Source: Lachnoclostridium sp. An131 (GTDB lineage Bacteria > Bacillota > Clostridia > Lachnospirales > Lachnospiraceae). Taken from it: 64,000 bases of DNA. Location of the stretch: the NCBI RefSeq assembly GCF_002160825.1, contig NZ_NFLI01000020.1:1-64000 (forward strand), given 5' to 3'. Shown piece by piece: positions 41,356-49,689 of the stretch. Made by a program: the position numbers and the translations under genes. Below the pieces are notes generated by a model. That model was not told the DNA's origin. It saw only the letters and a list, made by a program, of their open reading frames with translations, and ran no database searches. How positions within the stretch are numbered: the stretch's first letter is position 1; each line of letters opens with the position of its first letter.

Positions 41356-42394
41356 GAAGACTCAGAATGTGGATTCCCTGTATCTGAAAAACCAGAGAAA
41401 GAGCCGGATATTTCTGGTGATGCTTGTCGTCATCCTGCTGCTTTCCATGGTGCTTTCCCTCTGGGCGGGCTCCTATGAGACGCCTGTGGCGGAACTGATC
41501 AGAGGAATTTTCGGGAAGGCTTCTGATGAGAAAATCAACATTGTCGTGCGCAATGTGCGGCTTCCGCGGATTTGTACGGCAGTCGCCGCAGGGGCAGGGC
41601 TTGGAGTTACAGGCTGTATCCTGCAGGCGATCCTGAACAATCCGCTGGCCTCCTCCAGCACCCTGGGTGTATCCCAGGGTGCCGGCTTCGGCGCGGCCTT
41701 TGCGATCATTGTTCTGGGAGCGGGAACCTCCGGAAGCGGAATCGGGGTTTCCCTGTGCGCCTTCATCGGCAGCATGGCGGTGGCGGCGGTTATCTTCGCC
41801 CTGTCGAAATTTAAGCAGGTGTCGGCGGAATCCATCGTGCTGGCAGGCGTGGCCATCAGCTCCATGTTCACGGGAGCCACGACGCTTCTGCAGTATTTTG
41901 CCGACGAGGTGGAGCTGGCCACGCTGGTGTTCTGGACCTTTGGCGATCTGGGAAGCACGGACTGGGGCGAGATTCGTTTTATGTCGGTGATCGTGCTGGC
42001 GGCATTCCTCTATTTTCTGTTTCACCGCTGGGACTACAATGCGTTACAGAGCGGCACGGAGACGGCGGTGAGTCTTGGAATCCGCGTGCGCAGCCTGATT
42101 ATCATCAATATGCTGCTCTGCTGCTTTACGGCATCCACCATCGTATCCTATATCGGCCTTATCAATTTCATTGGTCTGGTGGCCCCGCATATGGTCCGCA
42201 TGGTGGTCGGCAACAACCATGTCTACCTGATTCCCGGCTCCCTTCTGGCAGGAGCTTCCTTGCTGCTTCTCGGGGATCTGCTTGCGAGGACAGTGATAAG
42301 CCCGGTGATTCTGCCGATTGGGGCGATTACCTCCTTCCTGGGCGCGCCGCTGTTCCTGTATCTTCTGTTCCAAGGAGGGAAGCGGAAATGCTGA
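41318..42394 (+). CDS. FecCD-family ABC permease
   Basis: A 358-residue polytopic permease with about ten membrane segments. FecCD hallmarks are RLPRICTAVAAGAGLGVTGCILQ, split here as RLPRICTAVAAG and LGVTGCILQAILNNPLA, and INFIGLVAPHMVR. It imports iron-siderophore, haem or cobamide-type ligands with the preceding binding protein. The start overlaps the previous gene by 38 bp; the true start could be slightly downstream because no ribosome site is clear. A 7-bp overlap leads into the ATPase gene. Confidence 0.93.
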   Translation: MAMNSDRLPLENKKTQNVDSLYLKNQRKSRIFLVMLVVILLLSMVLSLWAGSYETPVAELIRGIFGKASDEKINIVVRNVRLPRICTAVAAGAGLGVTGCILQAILNNPLASSSTLGVSQGAGFGAAFAIIVLGAGTSGSGIGVSLCAFIGSMAVAAVIFALSKFKQVSAESIVLAGVAISSMFTGATTLLQYFADEVELATLVFWTFGDLGSTDWGEIRFMSVIVLAAFLYFLFHRWDYNALQSGTETAVSLGIRVRSLIIINMLLCCFTASTIVSYIGLINFIGLVAPHMVRMVVGNNHVYLIPGSLLAGASLLLLGDLLARTVISPVILPIGAITSFLGAPLFLYLLFQGGKRKC

Positions 42395-43143
42395 GCGTAG
42401 AGAACCTGCAGTTTCATTATCAGGGCGGGCCGAAGGTCTTAAAGAAAATCAATTTCTCGCTGGGGGACGGAGAATTCCTGGCGATTCTGGGAAATAACGG
42501 AGCGGGAAAAAGCACGATGCTCAAATGCTTCAACCATATTATCACGCCGGACGCGGGAGAAGTGCTGCTAAATGGAGAGAACCTGCTGAAAATGTCCGCA
42601 AAAGAGGTGGCCAGGCGGATAGCCTTTGTGGCCCAGAATGTGCCGGACACCCAGATGACGGTACACGATATGGTGATGCTGGGAAGGAGGCCCTATATGA
42701 GCTGGGCCTTTACGGAGCGGGATCACGAGATTGTCCACGAAGCGATGGACAGACTGAAGGTTTCAGAGTTCCGCGGCCGCTTCCTGAACCGGTTAAGCGG
42801 CGGAGAGCGCCAGAAGGTCATGCTGGCCAGGGCTCTGGCTCAGGAGCCGAAGCTTCTTCTTCTCGACGAGCCTACCAGCAGCCTGGATCTGAAGAATCAG
42901 TATCAGGTGCTGCAGATCGTAAAGGACATCTGTCATGAGACGGGGATCTCGGCCATCGTGGTGATTCACGATCTGAACCTGGCCTTACGCTTCTGCGACC
43001 GCTTCCTGCTGATGCAGCAGGGGGAGGTATACCGGTACGGGGACGCCGGGATTCTGGACCGGGAAGCCATCTGGGAGGTCTACGGGGTGCACGGCGAAGT
43101 GGTGTCCGCGGGGAATCAGAAGGTCGTGATTGTGGACGAATAA
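42388..43143 (+). CDS. ABC transporter ATPase (FepC/BtuD type)
   Basis: A 251-residue ATPase: Walker A GNNGAGKST, Q-loop VAQNVPD, signature LSGGERQK, Walker B LLLLDEPTSSLD and switch His in VVIHDLN. It completes a binding protein-permease-ATPase set. LGRRPYMSW is typical of siderophore/cobalamin-type ATPases. Translationally coupled to the permease gene. Confidence 0.95.
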   Translation: MLSVENLQFHYQGGPKVLKKINFSLGDGEFLAILGNNGAGKSTMLKCFNHIITPDAGEVLLNGENLLKMSAKEVARRIAFVAQNVPDTQMTVHDMVMLGRRPYMSWAFTERDHEIVHEAMDRLKVSEFRGRFLNRLSGGERQKVMLARALAQEPKLLLLDEPTSSLDLKNQYQVLQIVKDICHETGISAIVVIHDLNLALRFCDRFLLMQQGEVYRYGDAGILDREAIWEVYGVHGEVVSAGNQKVVIVDE

Positions 43144-43166
43144 GCCGGCCGGAGGGAGGAAAGAGT

Positions 43167-43991
43167 ATGACGCTTCAGGAACTGGAAAGAACGTGGAAAA
43201 ATGAAAAGCCGGAGAGCGGACGGCTTCAGGAAAAAATCTGGGATGAGCGGGCGGAGGATTTTGCGGCAAAGCCCCTTCCCGGGAAGGAGACCCATCCGTT
43301 TCTCCGTTATCTGTATGAGAAAGTGCCCCTCGATAAAACCATGTCTGTACTTGACATCGGCTGTGGAGCGGGGCAGCTCTCACTGGCCCTGGCGGGCGAA
43401 GTCCGGGAGGCGGTGGGAACGGATGTCTCCGGAAAGATGGCAGAGGCGGCCGGACGTCTGGCAGAGCGGGAACAGATTGCGAATGTAAAGTTTTTTCAGC
43501 AGGACTGGCAGGCGGCAGATCTGGACGCACTGGGCTTCCGGGGGCGTTTCGATCTGGTATTTGCCCATATGACGCCCGCTGTGGCGGATTATGAGACGCT
43601 GGATAAGATGAACGCCTGCGCAAGGGAGCACTGTATTCTCGTAAAGCCTGCGAGACGCAGCGACGCAGTGCAGGACGCGGCCTTTGCGCAGGCAGGAATT
43701 TTCAGCCAGAAGGAGCAGCTTGACGATGCCATAGCGAATACCTTTACCTATTTGTGGCTGAAGGGTTATGAGCCGGAGTTGTCTTACCGGAGGGAAGAAT
43801 GGAAAAGCGAACGCTCTCTGGAAAGTATGAAAAAATGGTGCGTGGACCGGGCGAAGCTCCAGAAGGAGCTGACCGGGGCAGAGGAGGAAGCCATCTGCCG
43901 CTATCTGGAGGGAATCAGCAGGGACGGACAGATCGAGGACCGGACGCTGACGACGATCGTAACCATATACTGGAATGTAAAAGACAGATAG
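43167..43991 (+). CDS. SAM-dependent methyltransferase of the metal-uptake island
   Basis: A 274-residue class I methyltransferase. SAM-binding motif I is VLDIGCGAGQLSLAL (near 62-76), followed by an acidic VGTDVSGKM strand. It follows the importer ATPase by 23 bp and precedes the FmdE-like gene by 21 bp, so it is part of the import operon. Methyltransferases of this kind recur beside metal-chelate importers. The substrate is not known. Confidence 0.85.
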   Translation: MTLQELERTWKNEKPESGRLQEKIWDERAEDFAAKPLPGKETHPFLRYLYEKVPLDKTMSVLDIGCGAGQLSLALAGEVREAVGTDVSGKMAEAAGRLAEREQIANVKFFQQDWQAADLDALGFRGRFDLVFAHMTPAVADYETLDKMNACAREHCILVKPARRSDAVQDAAFAQAGIFSQKEQLDDAIANTFTYLWLKGYEPELSYRREEWKSERSLESMKKWCVDRAKLQKELTGAEEEAICRYLEGISRDGQIEDRTLTTIVTIYWNVKDR

Positions 43992-44012
43992 GAAAGGAGA
44001 GGTATCAGGAAA

Positions 44013-44564
44013 ATGGAAAAGGAATTGTGGGAAAAATGCGCGGCCTTTCACGGTCATGAATGCGGAGGTCTTACCATCGGATACAAGGCGGCTCTTTACG
44101 CCATAAAGCTTCTGGAGCTGGATGCGGAAAAAGCGGGAAAGGGCTGCTTTTCCACGGATGAGGAGCTGGTCTGCATCTGCGAAAACGACGCCTGCAGCGT
44201 GGACGCCATCCAGGTAATCCTGGGCTGCAGCATCGGAAAGGGCAATCTTTTGTTTCACATGACAGGGAAGCAGGCCTTTTCCTTTTATCACAGAAAGAGC
44301 GGAAAATCTGTGCGCCTGGTATTAAAGCCAAGACCCGAAGGGATGACAAAGGAGGAATCCTTCCGCTATTATCAGGGCTGCGAGCCGGAGGAGATGTTTG
44401 AGGTCAAAGAAACGAAGCTGCGTCTCCCGGAGCCGGCCCGGATCTTCCGCTCGATCCGCTGCAGCCGCTGCGGGGAGAGCACAGCGGAGCATCTGATCCG
44501 TCTCTGTGGGGATGAAAAGCTCTGCCTGGACTGCTATCAGGCATATAACCGGTTTGATGTATAG
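44013..44564 (+). CDS. FmdE-like protein with C-terminal zinc-finger
   Basis: A 183-residue FmdE-family protein. The N-terminal part has the family motif CAAFHGHECGGLTIGYKA and CENDACSVDAIQ, followed by GNLLFHMTGKQAFSFY. The C-terminus is a treble-clef-like zinc finger (CSRCGESTAEHLI...CGDEKLCLDC). The name comes from tungsten formylmethanofuran dehydrogenase subunit E, but this organism lacks methanogenesis genes here. In an importer operon it may bind or insert a metal. A strong terminator follows. Confidence 0.85.
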   Translation: MEKELWEKCAAFHGHECGGLTIGYKAALYAIKLLELDAEKAGKGCFSTDEELVCICENDACSVDAIQVILGCSIGKGNLLFHMTGKQAFSFYHRKSGKSVRLVLKPRPEGMTKEESFRYYQGCEPEEMFEVKETKLRLPEPARIFRSIRCSRCGESTAEHLIRLCGDEKLCLDCYQAYNRFDV

Positions 44565-44584
44565 ATTTTGAGGTATAAATATAG

Positions 44585-44624
44585 AAGACGTCCCGAAATC
44601 TGAACAGGTTTCGGGGCGTCTTTT
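44585..44624 (+). terminator. Terminator after the FmdE-like gene
   Basis: AAGACGTCCCGAAA (44585-44598) pairs with TTTCGGGGCGTCTT (44609-44622), then Ts. It separates the first importer operon from the riboswitch-controlled one. Confidence 0.92.
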
Positions 44625-44680
44625 CCATGATATACGTCACGGAATGGCAGCGGATAACGCCCAGGGATCCAAAAGATTCC

Positions 44681-44709
44681 TTGACATTTTCAGACGCAGT
44701 CTTTATTAT
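44681..44709 (+). promoter_or_regulatory. Promoter of the cobalamin-riboswitch operon
   Basis: TTGACA 44681-44686, 17 bp, TATTAT 44704-44709. The start near 44716 places the riboswitch in the leader. Confidence 0.85.
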
Positions 44710-44754
44710 GAATAGCAAGAGAAAATTCAGATATTTGCTGGTTTTCGAACCAGC

Positions 44755-44949
44755 CGCTGCAAGTTCCGCAAGGATTTAAAGAGAAATCGGTGAGAATCCG
44801 GTACGATCCCGTCACTGTATGAGGGAGCTTCGAAGCAGAATGCCACTGGGAGACGCCTGTCTGCCGGCAGAGATGCCTGGGAGCGGAAGGAAGGCCTGGG
44901 AAGGCGCTTTGAAGCGGTGAGCTTAAGTCAGGAGAACTGCTTGCAGGCG
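44755..44949 (+). ncRNA. Cobalamin riboswitch
   Basis: Conserved elements appear in order: AAGAGAAATCGGTGAGAAT with TCCGGTACGATCCCGTCACT, TGCCACTGGGAG, CTGGGAAGGCG and AAGTCAGGAGAAC (the B12-box region). The closing P1 stem is CGCTGCAAG (from 44755) with CTTGCAGGCG (to 44949). A small upstream hairpin GCTGGTT-TTCG-AACCAGC (44737-44754) adjoins it. It should shut off the downstream nikBC-type operon when adenosyl- or other cobalamin is plentiful, and so points to cobalt uptake. Confidence 0.93.
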
Positions 44950-44992
44950 CTTCAGGTGTGATTCTTACGGAGGATGAGAAGCAGCTTTTTTT
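44938..44992 (+). terminator. Expression-platform terminator of the cobalamin riboswitch
   Basis: CTGCTT (44938-44943), which overlaps the 3' strand of P1, can pair with AAGCAG (near 44979-44984), followed by C and seven Ts to 44992. The overlap with P1 suggests mutually exclusive folding. Confidence 0.65.
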
Positions 44993-45093
44993 GTGCGGCA
45001 ATATCAGGTTATTCTGTGACATTCTGCAGCAGGAGCCTTTTCTTCCTGCGGTTCCCGTAAGTGTTACCTTAAAATTGAAAGGGGAAAGGACAG

Positions 45094-46035
45094 ATGAGAA
45101 AGAGCGGTCTGTTAAAAAGAATACTTCAGATCGTGATTGTGCTGTTCGGAATCAGCTTTCTGACCTTCGGACTGACCTATATGGCGCCCGGAGATCCGGT
45201 GCGGGCCATGTACGCGGCCAGCGGCACGATTCCGAGCGAGGAAATACTGGATCAGACCCGGGAGGCGCTGGGCCTCAATGAGCCTTTTCTGGTGCAGTAT
45301 TTGAGCTGGCTCACAGACTGCCTTCACGGGGATTTCGGCACGTCCTATTCTCTGAACAGGCCGGTGGCGGAGCTCCTGCTTGCAAGGCTTGGACCTACGC
45401 TGAAGCTGGCGTTTGCTTCCCTGGTTCTGATGCTGCTGGTATCCGTCCCTCTGGGGATTCTCTCAGCAGTCCATAAGGGAGGCGTCATCGATTATATTGT
45501 GCGGGGGCTTACCTTTCTCGGGGTATCCCTGCCTAATTTCTGGGTGGGCCTGCTCCTCCTGTATGTGTTTGGAGTAGTGCTGGGCGTGCTTCCCGTGGTG
45601 TCGTCAGGCCAGGGCTTTGACCGGCTGATTCTGCCTGCAGTCACGCTGGCCTTTGCCATGATGGGAAAATATACCCGGCAGGTGCGGACGGCGTTTCTGG
45701 AGGAGCTGAATCAGGACTATGTGACGGGCGCCCGCTGCCGGGGAATCAAAGAGCGTGTGATTCTCTGGAGGCACGTGCTGCCAAACGCCATGCTTCCGTT
45801 GATTACAATGCTGGGTCTCTCATTGGGCTCTCTGCTTGGAGGAACGGCTGTGGTGGAAGTAATCTTTTCCTATCCGGGGCTTGGAAGCCTGGCGGTAGAC
45901 GCGATTACTTCCATGGACTATTCTCTGATCCAGGGCTATGTGCTGTGGATTGCCCTGATTTACATGGTTCTGAATCTGCTGGTGGATATCTCCTACAGCC
46001 TTCTGGATCCCAGAATCAAGAAAGGAGGCAGGTGA
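45094..46035 (+). CDS. NikB/OppB-type ABC permease (predicted cobalt importer)
   Basis: A 313-residue inner-membrane permease with six predicted segments: LLKRILQIVIVLFGISFLTF and YMAPGDPVRAMY at the N-terminus, the substrate-facing loop LNEPFLVQYLSWL, and the EAA-type loop TGARCRGIKERVILWRHVL. It is a NikB/DppB family member. The cobalamin riboswitch upstream suggests cobalt (or a cobalt complex) rather than peptide or nickel; this is inference. No binding-protein gene follows the riboswitch. Confidence 0.9.
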   Translation: MRKSGLLKRILQIVIVLFGISFLTFGLTYMAPGDPVRAMYAASGTIPSEEILDQTREALGLNEPFLVQYLSWLTDCLHGDFGTSYSLNRPVAELLLARLGPTLKLAFASLVLMLLVSVPLGILSAVHKGGVIDYIVRGLTFLGVSLPNFWVGLLLLYVFGVVLGVLPVVSSGQGFDRLILPAVTLAFAMMGKYTRQVRTAFLEELNQDYVTGARCRGIKERVILWRHVLPNAMLPLITMLGLSLGSLLGGTAVVEVIFSYPGLGSLAVDAITSMDYSLIQGYVLWIALIYMVLNLLVDISYSLLDPRIKKGGR

Positions 46036-46039
46036 GACC

Positions 46040-46867
46040 GTGGACAGGCTGAAAGCATTTGTAAAGAAAAACCCGGCTTTTACCGTGTTTTTTCTTCTGA
46101 CGCTTGGCGTGATCGCCGTGGCGGTCTTTGCGCCCCTTCTGGCGACACACGATCCCTATGAGGCAGTGCTGGCCGACGCGGTGCAGCCGCCAAGTACAGA
46201 ACACTGGTTTGGCACGGACCGGATGGGACGGGATCTTTATTCCCGTGTGATTTACGGAGCCAGAACTTCTCTGACGGCTTCCCTGGCTCTTGTATGCATT
46301 ATTATGACTGCGGGAACTCTTCTGGGAATTCTGGCCGGATGGTTCGGCGGGATTCTGGACGCGGTGATTATGCGGATTTCGGATATGATGATTTCTTTCC
46401 CGGGCATGGTGCTGGCGCTGGCTGTGGCGGGAATTCTGGGGGCGAGCATGACCAATGCGGTGATTGCGATAGCGGTTGTGAGCTGGACCAAATATGCCCG
46501 TCTGGCCCGCAGCCTGGTGCTGAAGATCCGGGAACGGGATTATATCGCGGCTGCCCGGGTGACGGGCTCGACGACCTCCCATATTCTCTGGAAGCATCTG
46601 CTGCCGAACGTTCTCCCTACGATTCTGATCACGGGGGCGACGGATATCGGAAGCATGATTATGGAGATCGCGGCCCTTTCGTTTCTGGGCTTTGGAGCAA
46701 AGGCGCCCACGGCGGAATGGGGACTGATGCTCAACGAAGGCAGGGCCTATCTGACGGCGGCGCCCTGGCTTATGATTTTCCCGGGGCTTGCCATTTTTAT
46801 TACCGTGGTGGTGTTTAATCTTTTAGGAGACAGCCTGCGGGATGTGCTGGACCCCAGGGATGAATAG
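46040..46867 (+). CDS. NikC/OppC-type ABC permease
   Basis: A 275-residue second permease with FGTDRMGRDLYSRVIYGARTSL (split family motif FGTDRMGRDLYSRV and YGARTSL) near residue 55 and LPTILITGATDIGSMI later. It pairs with the NikB-type subunit. The start is GTG 46040, 4 bp after the previous stop, with GGAGG upstream. Confidence 0.9.
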   Translation: MDRLKAFVKKNPAFTVFFLLTLGVIAVAVFAPLLATHDPYEAVLADAVQPPSTEHWFGTDRMGRDLYSRVIYGARTSLTASLALVCIIMTAGTLLGILAGWFGGILDAVIMRISDMMISFPGMVLALAVAGILGASMTNAVIAIAVVSWTKYARLARSLVLKIRERDYIAAARVTGSTTSHILWKHLLPNVLPTILITGATDIGSMIMEIAALSFLGFGAKAPTAEWGLMLNEGRAYLTAAPWLMIFPGLAIFITVVVFNLLGDSLRDVLDPRDE

Positions 46868-46915
46868 GATGACGGAAGGGCGGATAGACGAAGAGAAAGG
46901 CGGAGAGGAAATCAG

Positions 46916-47704
46916 ATGCTGGATATAAAAGCGATTTCAGTTGTATATGGGAAAAATCCGCTTCCTGCGGTCCGGGATTTCAGCCTTCAGATGAAGCCAG
47001 GAGAGATCGTCAGCATCGTGGGCGAGAGCGGCAGCGGGAAGACGACCCTGATCCGGGCCGTGCTGGGCTCGCTTCCGGGCAGCGGATACATCAGCCGGGG
47101 AGATATTCTGTTTGAGGGAAGGTCTCTGCCCGGCCTTGGAGCGGAGGAGTGGCGGGATTTAAGAGGAACCGGGATTTCCATGATTTTTCAGGATTCCGGG
47201 GCAATGCTCAACCCTGTGCGCCGGATCGGCTCTCAGTATGTGGAATACATCCGCACCCATCAGAAGATGACAAAGAAGGAAGCCTGGGCCAGAGGCGTGG
47301 AGATGCTGGAGCGGATGCGCCTTCCGGAGGGAGACCACATCATGCGAAGCTATCCGTTCCAGCTTTCCGGCGGCATGCGCCAGAGGGTGGGAATCGCCAT
47401 GGCTATGACCTTTCAGCCGAAGCTTCTGCTGGCGGATGAGCCTACCAGCGCTCTGGATGTCACCACGCAGGCCCAGATTGTCCGTCAGATGCTGGAGCTG
47501 CGTGACAGCTGCAATACGGGAATCATCGTGGTGACGCACAACATTGGCGTGGCGGCCTATATGGCTGACCGGATCGTGGTAATGAAGGAAGGAAACATTG
47601 TGGACGCGGGAACCAGGGAGCAGATCCTTCGCAGTCCCTCCGGCACCTATACAAGAAGCCTGCTGGACAGCGTTCCTTCGATGGGAGGTGAGCGCTTTGT
47701 CTGA
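46916..47704 (+). CDS. NikD/OppD-type ABC ATPase
   Basis: A 262-residue ATPase: Walker A GESGSGKTT, signature LSGGMRQRVGIAMAM, Walker B LLLADEPTSALD and switch His in VVTHNIG. It lacks the long C-terminal Cys-rich oligopeptide loop seen in its partner. It overlaps the next gene by 8 bp. Confidence 0.93.
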   Translation: MLDIKAISVVYGKNPLPAVRDFSLQMKPGEIVSIVGESGSGKTTLIRAVLGSLPGSGYISRGDILFEGRSLPGLGAEEWRDLRGTGISMIFQDSGAMLNPVRRIGSQYVEYIRTHQKMTKKEAWARGVEMLERMRLPEGDHIMRSYPFQLSGGMRQRVGIAMAMTFQPKLLLADEPTSALDVTTQAQIVRQMLELRDSCNTGIIVVTHNIGVAAYMADRIVVMKEGNIVDAGTREQILRSPSGTYTRSLLDSVPSMGGERFV

Positions 47705-48662
47705 AAACCATGAGCTGATTCTGGAAGCGAAGCATATCACCAGAAGATATCCGGCTCCGAACGGGCGGACGCTTACCGCCTGCCAGGATGTGAGCCTGAA
47801 TTTTTACAGAGGACAGACGCTGGGGATCGTAGGCGAGAGCGGCTGCGGCAAGAGTACGTTTATGCGGATGGTGGTTTCTCTGGAACAGCCGGACGAAGGA
47901 GAGTTTCTCTTTCATGGCAGGGATATTACGAAATTAAAGGGAGAAGAGCTCCGGCAGCACAGGCAGAAGATTCAGATGGTGTTCCAGGACCCGGCGGAGG
48001 CATTCAGTCCGCGGATGAGGGTGATGGATATTATCTGCGAACCGCTTCTGAATTTTAAGCGCATCCGGAAGAGCGAAAAGGAAGCGGTAGCCAGAAGGTA
48101 TCTGGAAATGGTGGAGCTGCCCGGGGATTTTGCCCTGCGCTATCCCCACAGCATGAGCGGCGGTCAGAGACAGCGGGTCGGGATTGCCCGGGCCCTTGTG
48201 CTGGAGCCGGAGCTTATCGTATATGATGAAGCCACGTCCGCCCTGGATGTGTCGGTCCAGAAGACGATCATAGAGCTTCTGGTAAAGCTTCAGAAGGAAA
48301 AAAACATTTCGTATGGCTTTATCTGCCATGATATGGCGCTGGTGCAGTCCCTGTCCCATCAGGTGGCGGTCATGTATCTTGGACACATTATGGAGCTTCT
48401 GCCCGGAGACAAGGTGGCAGACGGCTGCGTGCATCCTTATACGAAGGCCATGGCGGAAGCTGTCTTCGATCTGCATATGGATTTTGGAAAGCCTATTGAA
48501 AGTATCGAGAGCGAGGCGCCCAGCCCCCTTGACGTACCGCCCGGCTGTCCGTTCCAGAGCCGCTGTCCTAAGTGCATGGATATCTGCAGAAAGGAAAAGC
48601 CGGTTCTGAAGACCATAGCCCAGGGGCATCAGGCGGCCTGCCATTTATATGACCTGAAGTAA
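47697..48662 (+). CDS. NikE/OppF-type ABC ATPase
   Basis: A 321-residue ATPase: Walker A GESGCGKST, signature MSGGQRQRVGIARAL, Walker B LIVYDEATSALD and switch His CHDMALV. The C-terminal oligopeptide/nickel type tail has PPGCPFQSRCPKCMDICRKEKP (family pattern C-x-x-R-C-x5-C). The best start is TTG 47697, eight bases after GGAGG; an ATG at 47598 lies deep in the previous gene. Confidence 0.92.
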   Translation: MSENHELILEAKHITRRYPAPNGRTLTACQDVSLNFYRGQTLGIVGESGCGKSTFMRMVVSLEQPDEGEFLFHGRDITKLKGEELRQHRQKIQMVFQDPAEAFSPRMRVMDIICEPLLNFKRIRKSEKEAVARRYLEMVELPGDFALRYPHSMSGGQRQRVGIARALVLEPELIVYDEATSALDVSVQKTIIELLVKLQKEKNISYGFICHDMALVQSLSHQVAVMYLGHIMELLPGDKVADGCVHPYTKAMAEAVFDLHMDFGKPIESIESEAPSPLDVPPGCPFQSRCPKCMDICRKEKPVLKTIAQGHQAACHLYDLK

Positions 48663-48702
48663 TCGGGAAATATTTTTGCCAAATCGTATCCCCCAGGGTG
48701 GC

Positions 48703-48731
48703 TTGCGGCCTCTCTGGGGGTATGCTATACT
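48703..48731 (+). promoter_or_regulatory. Promoter of the tandem methyltransferase genes
   Basis: TTGCGG 48703-48708, 17 bp, extended -10 TGCTATACT (48723-48731). It overlaps a CCCCCAG/CTGGGGG hairpin (48689-48720) that probably ends the importer transcript. Confidence 0.7.
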
Positions 48732-48828
48732 CCTTTCTGGAATTTCAAAATGAGAAATTGTTTTCTGTCTGCGGACTGCGGAAACGCGCCCGGGCAGAAG
48801 GCTTTAAAACAGATGGAGTGACAAACAG

Positions 48829-49587
48829 ATGGGCAGAATACTGGGACGCATACAGACATACTGGACAAACAGAGCGGAAGGCTACTCAAAGGTGAATCAG
48901 GAGGAGCTGGCAGGAGAACAGAAAAACCGTTGGCTGCGCGTCCTGGAGGAAGAATTTCCAAAGAAGGAGCCATCCGGGATCCACGTGCTGGACATCGGCA
49001 CAGGCCCCGGCTTTTTCGCGATTATTCTGGCGCGGGCCGGTTACCGGGTGACGGCTGTGGATTATACGGAAGAGATGCTTCGTAAGGCAAAGGAGAATGC
49101 GGGCCGGTATGCGGAGCAGATCCGCTGGATGCAGATGGACGCCCAGAGGCTGGAGTTCGCGGACGAGCAGTTCGATGTGGTGGTGTCACGGAATCTGACC
49201 TGGAACCTGGAAGATCCGGACAGGGCATATCAGGAGTGGAAGAGAGTGCTGAAAAAAGGCGGACTTCTCCTGAATTTTGACGCCAACTGGTATGCGCACC
49301 TGTTTGATGAGGAAAAGCGCCACGGCTATGAGGAAGACAGAAGGAATGTGGAGAACCTTAAGCTTGAGGATCATTATATCGGCACGGACATAGACGAGAT
49401 GGAGCGGATCGCGCGGGAGGTCCCTTTAAGTCCGGTATCCCGTCCGGCCTGGGACGTGCGGGTGCTGAAAAATGCCGGTTTCCGCAGCGTCTATACAGAT
49501 GAGTCCGTGTGGAAACGGGTCTGGAGCGAGGTGGAGAAGGTCAATTATGCCTCTACGCCCATGTTCCTGGTGAAGGCAGTCAAATAG
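48829..49587 (+). CDS. SAM-dependent methyltransferase, tandem copy 1
   Basis: A 252-residue class I methyltransferase. Motif I is VLDIGTGPGFFAIIL; then AVDYTEEML, and VVVSRNLTWNLEDPDRAYQE, a signature shared with the next gene. The C-terminal part (WDVRVLKNAGFRSVYTD) is also shared. These follow the cobalt-type importer and have their own promoter, so they are probably part of the same metal/cobamide physiology. Substrate unknown. Confidence 0.85.
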   Translation: MGRILGRIQTYWTNRAEGYSKVNQEELAGEQKNRWLRVLEEEFPKKEPSGIHVLDIGTGPGFFAIILARAGYRVTAVDYTEEMLRKAKENAGRYAEQIRWMQMDAQRLEFADEQFDVVVSRNLTWNLEDPDRAYQEWKRVLKKGGLLLNFDANWYAHLFDEEKRHGYEEDRRNVENLKLEDHYIGTDIDEMERIAREVPLSPVSRPAWDVRVLKNAGFRSVYTDESVWKRVWSEVEKVNYASTPMFLVKAVK

Positions 49588-49689
49588 AACGCTGCCGCGG
49601 GACAGGGAAATGTCACAAAAAATCAGGAAAGGTTCCTTTTCCGCCGGCAGGGGATATACTCTGTCAGAGGAAGAGGGTAGGAAATCTAT

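Noticed and set aside
44958-45281. Open frame of 107 codons between riboswitch and nikB-like gene
   Set aside because: It overlaps the riboswitch terminator and the start of the permease gene in another frame, and its translation is not protein-like.
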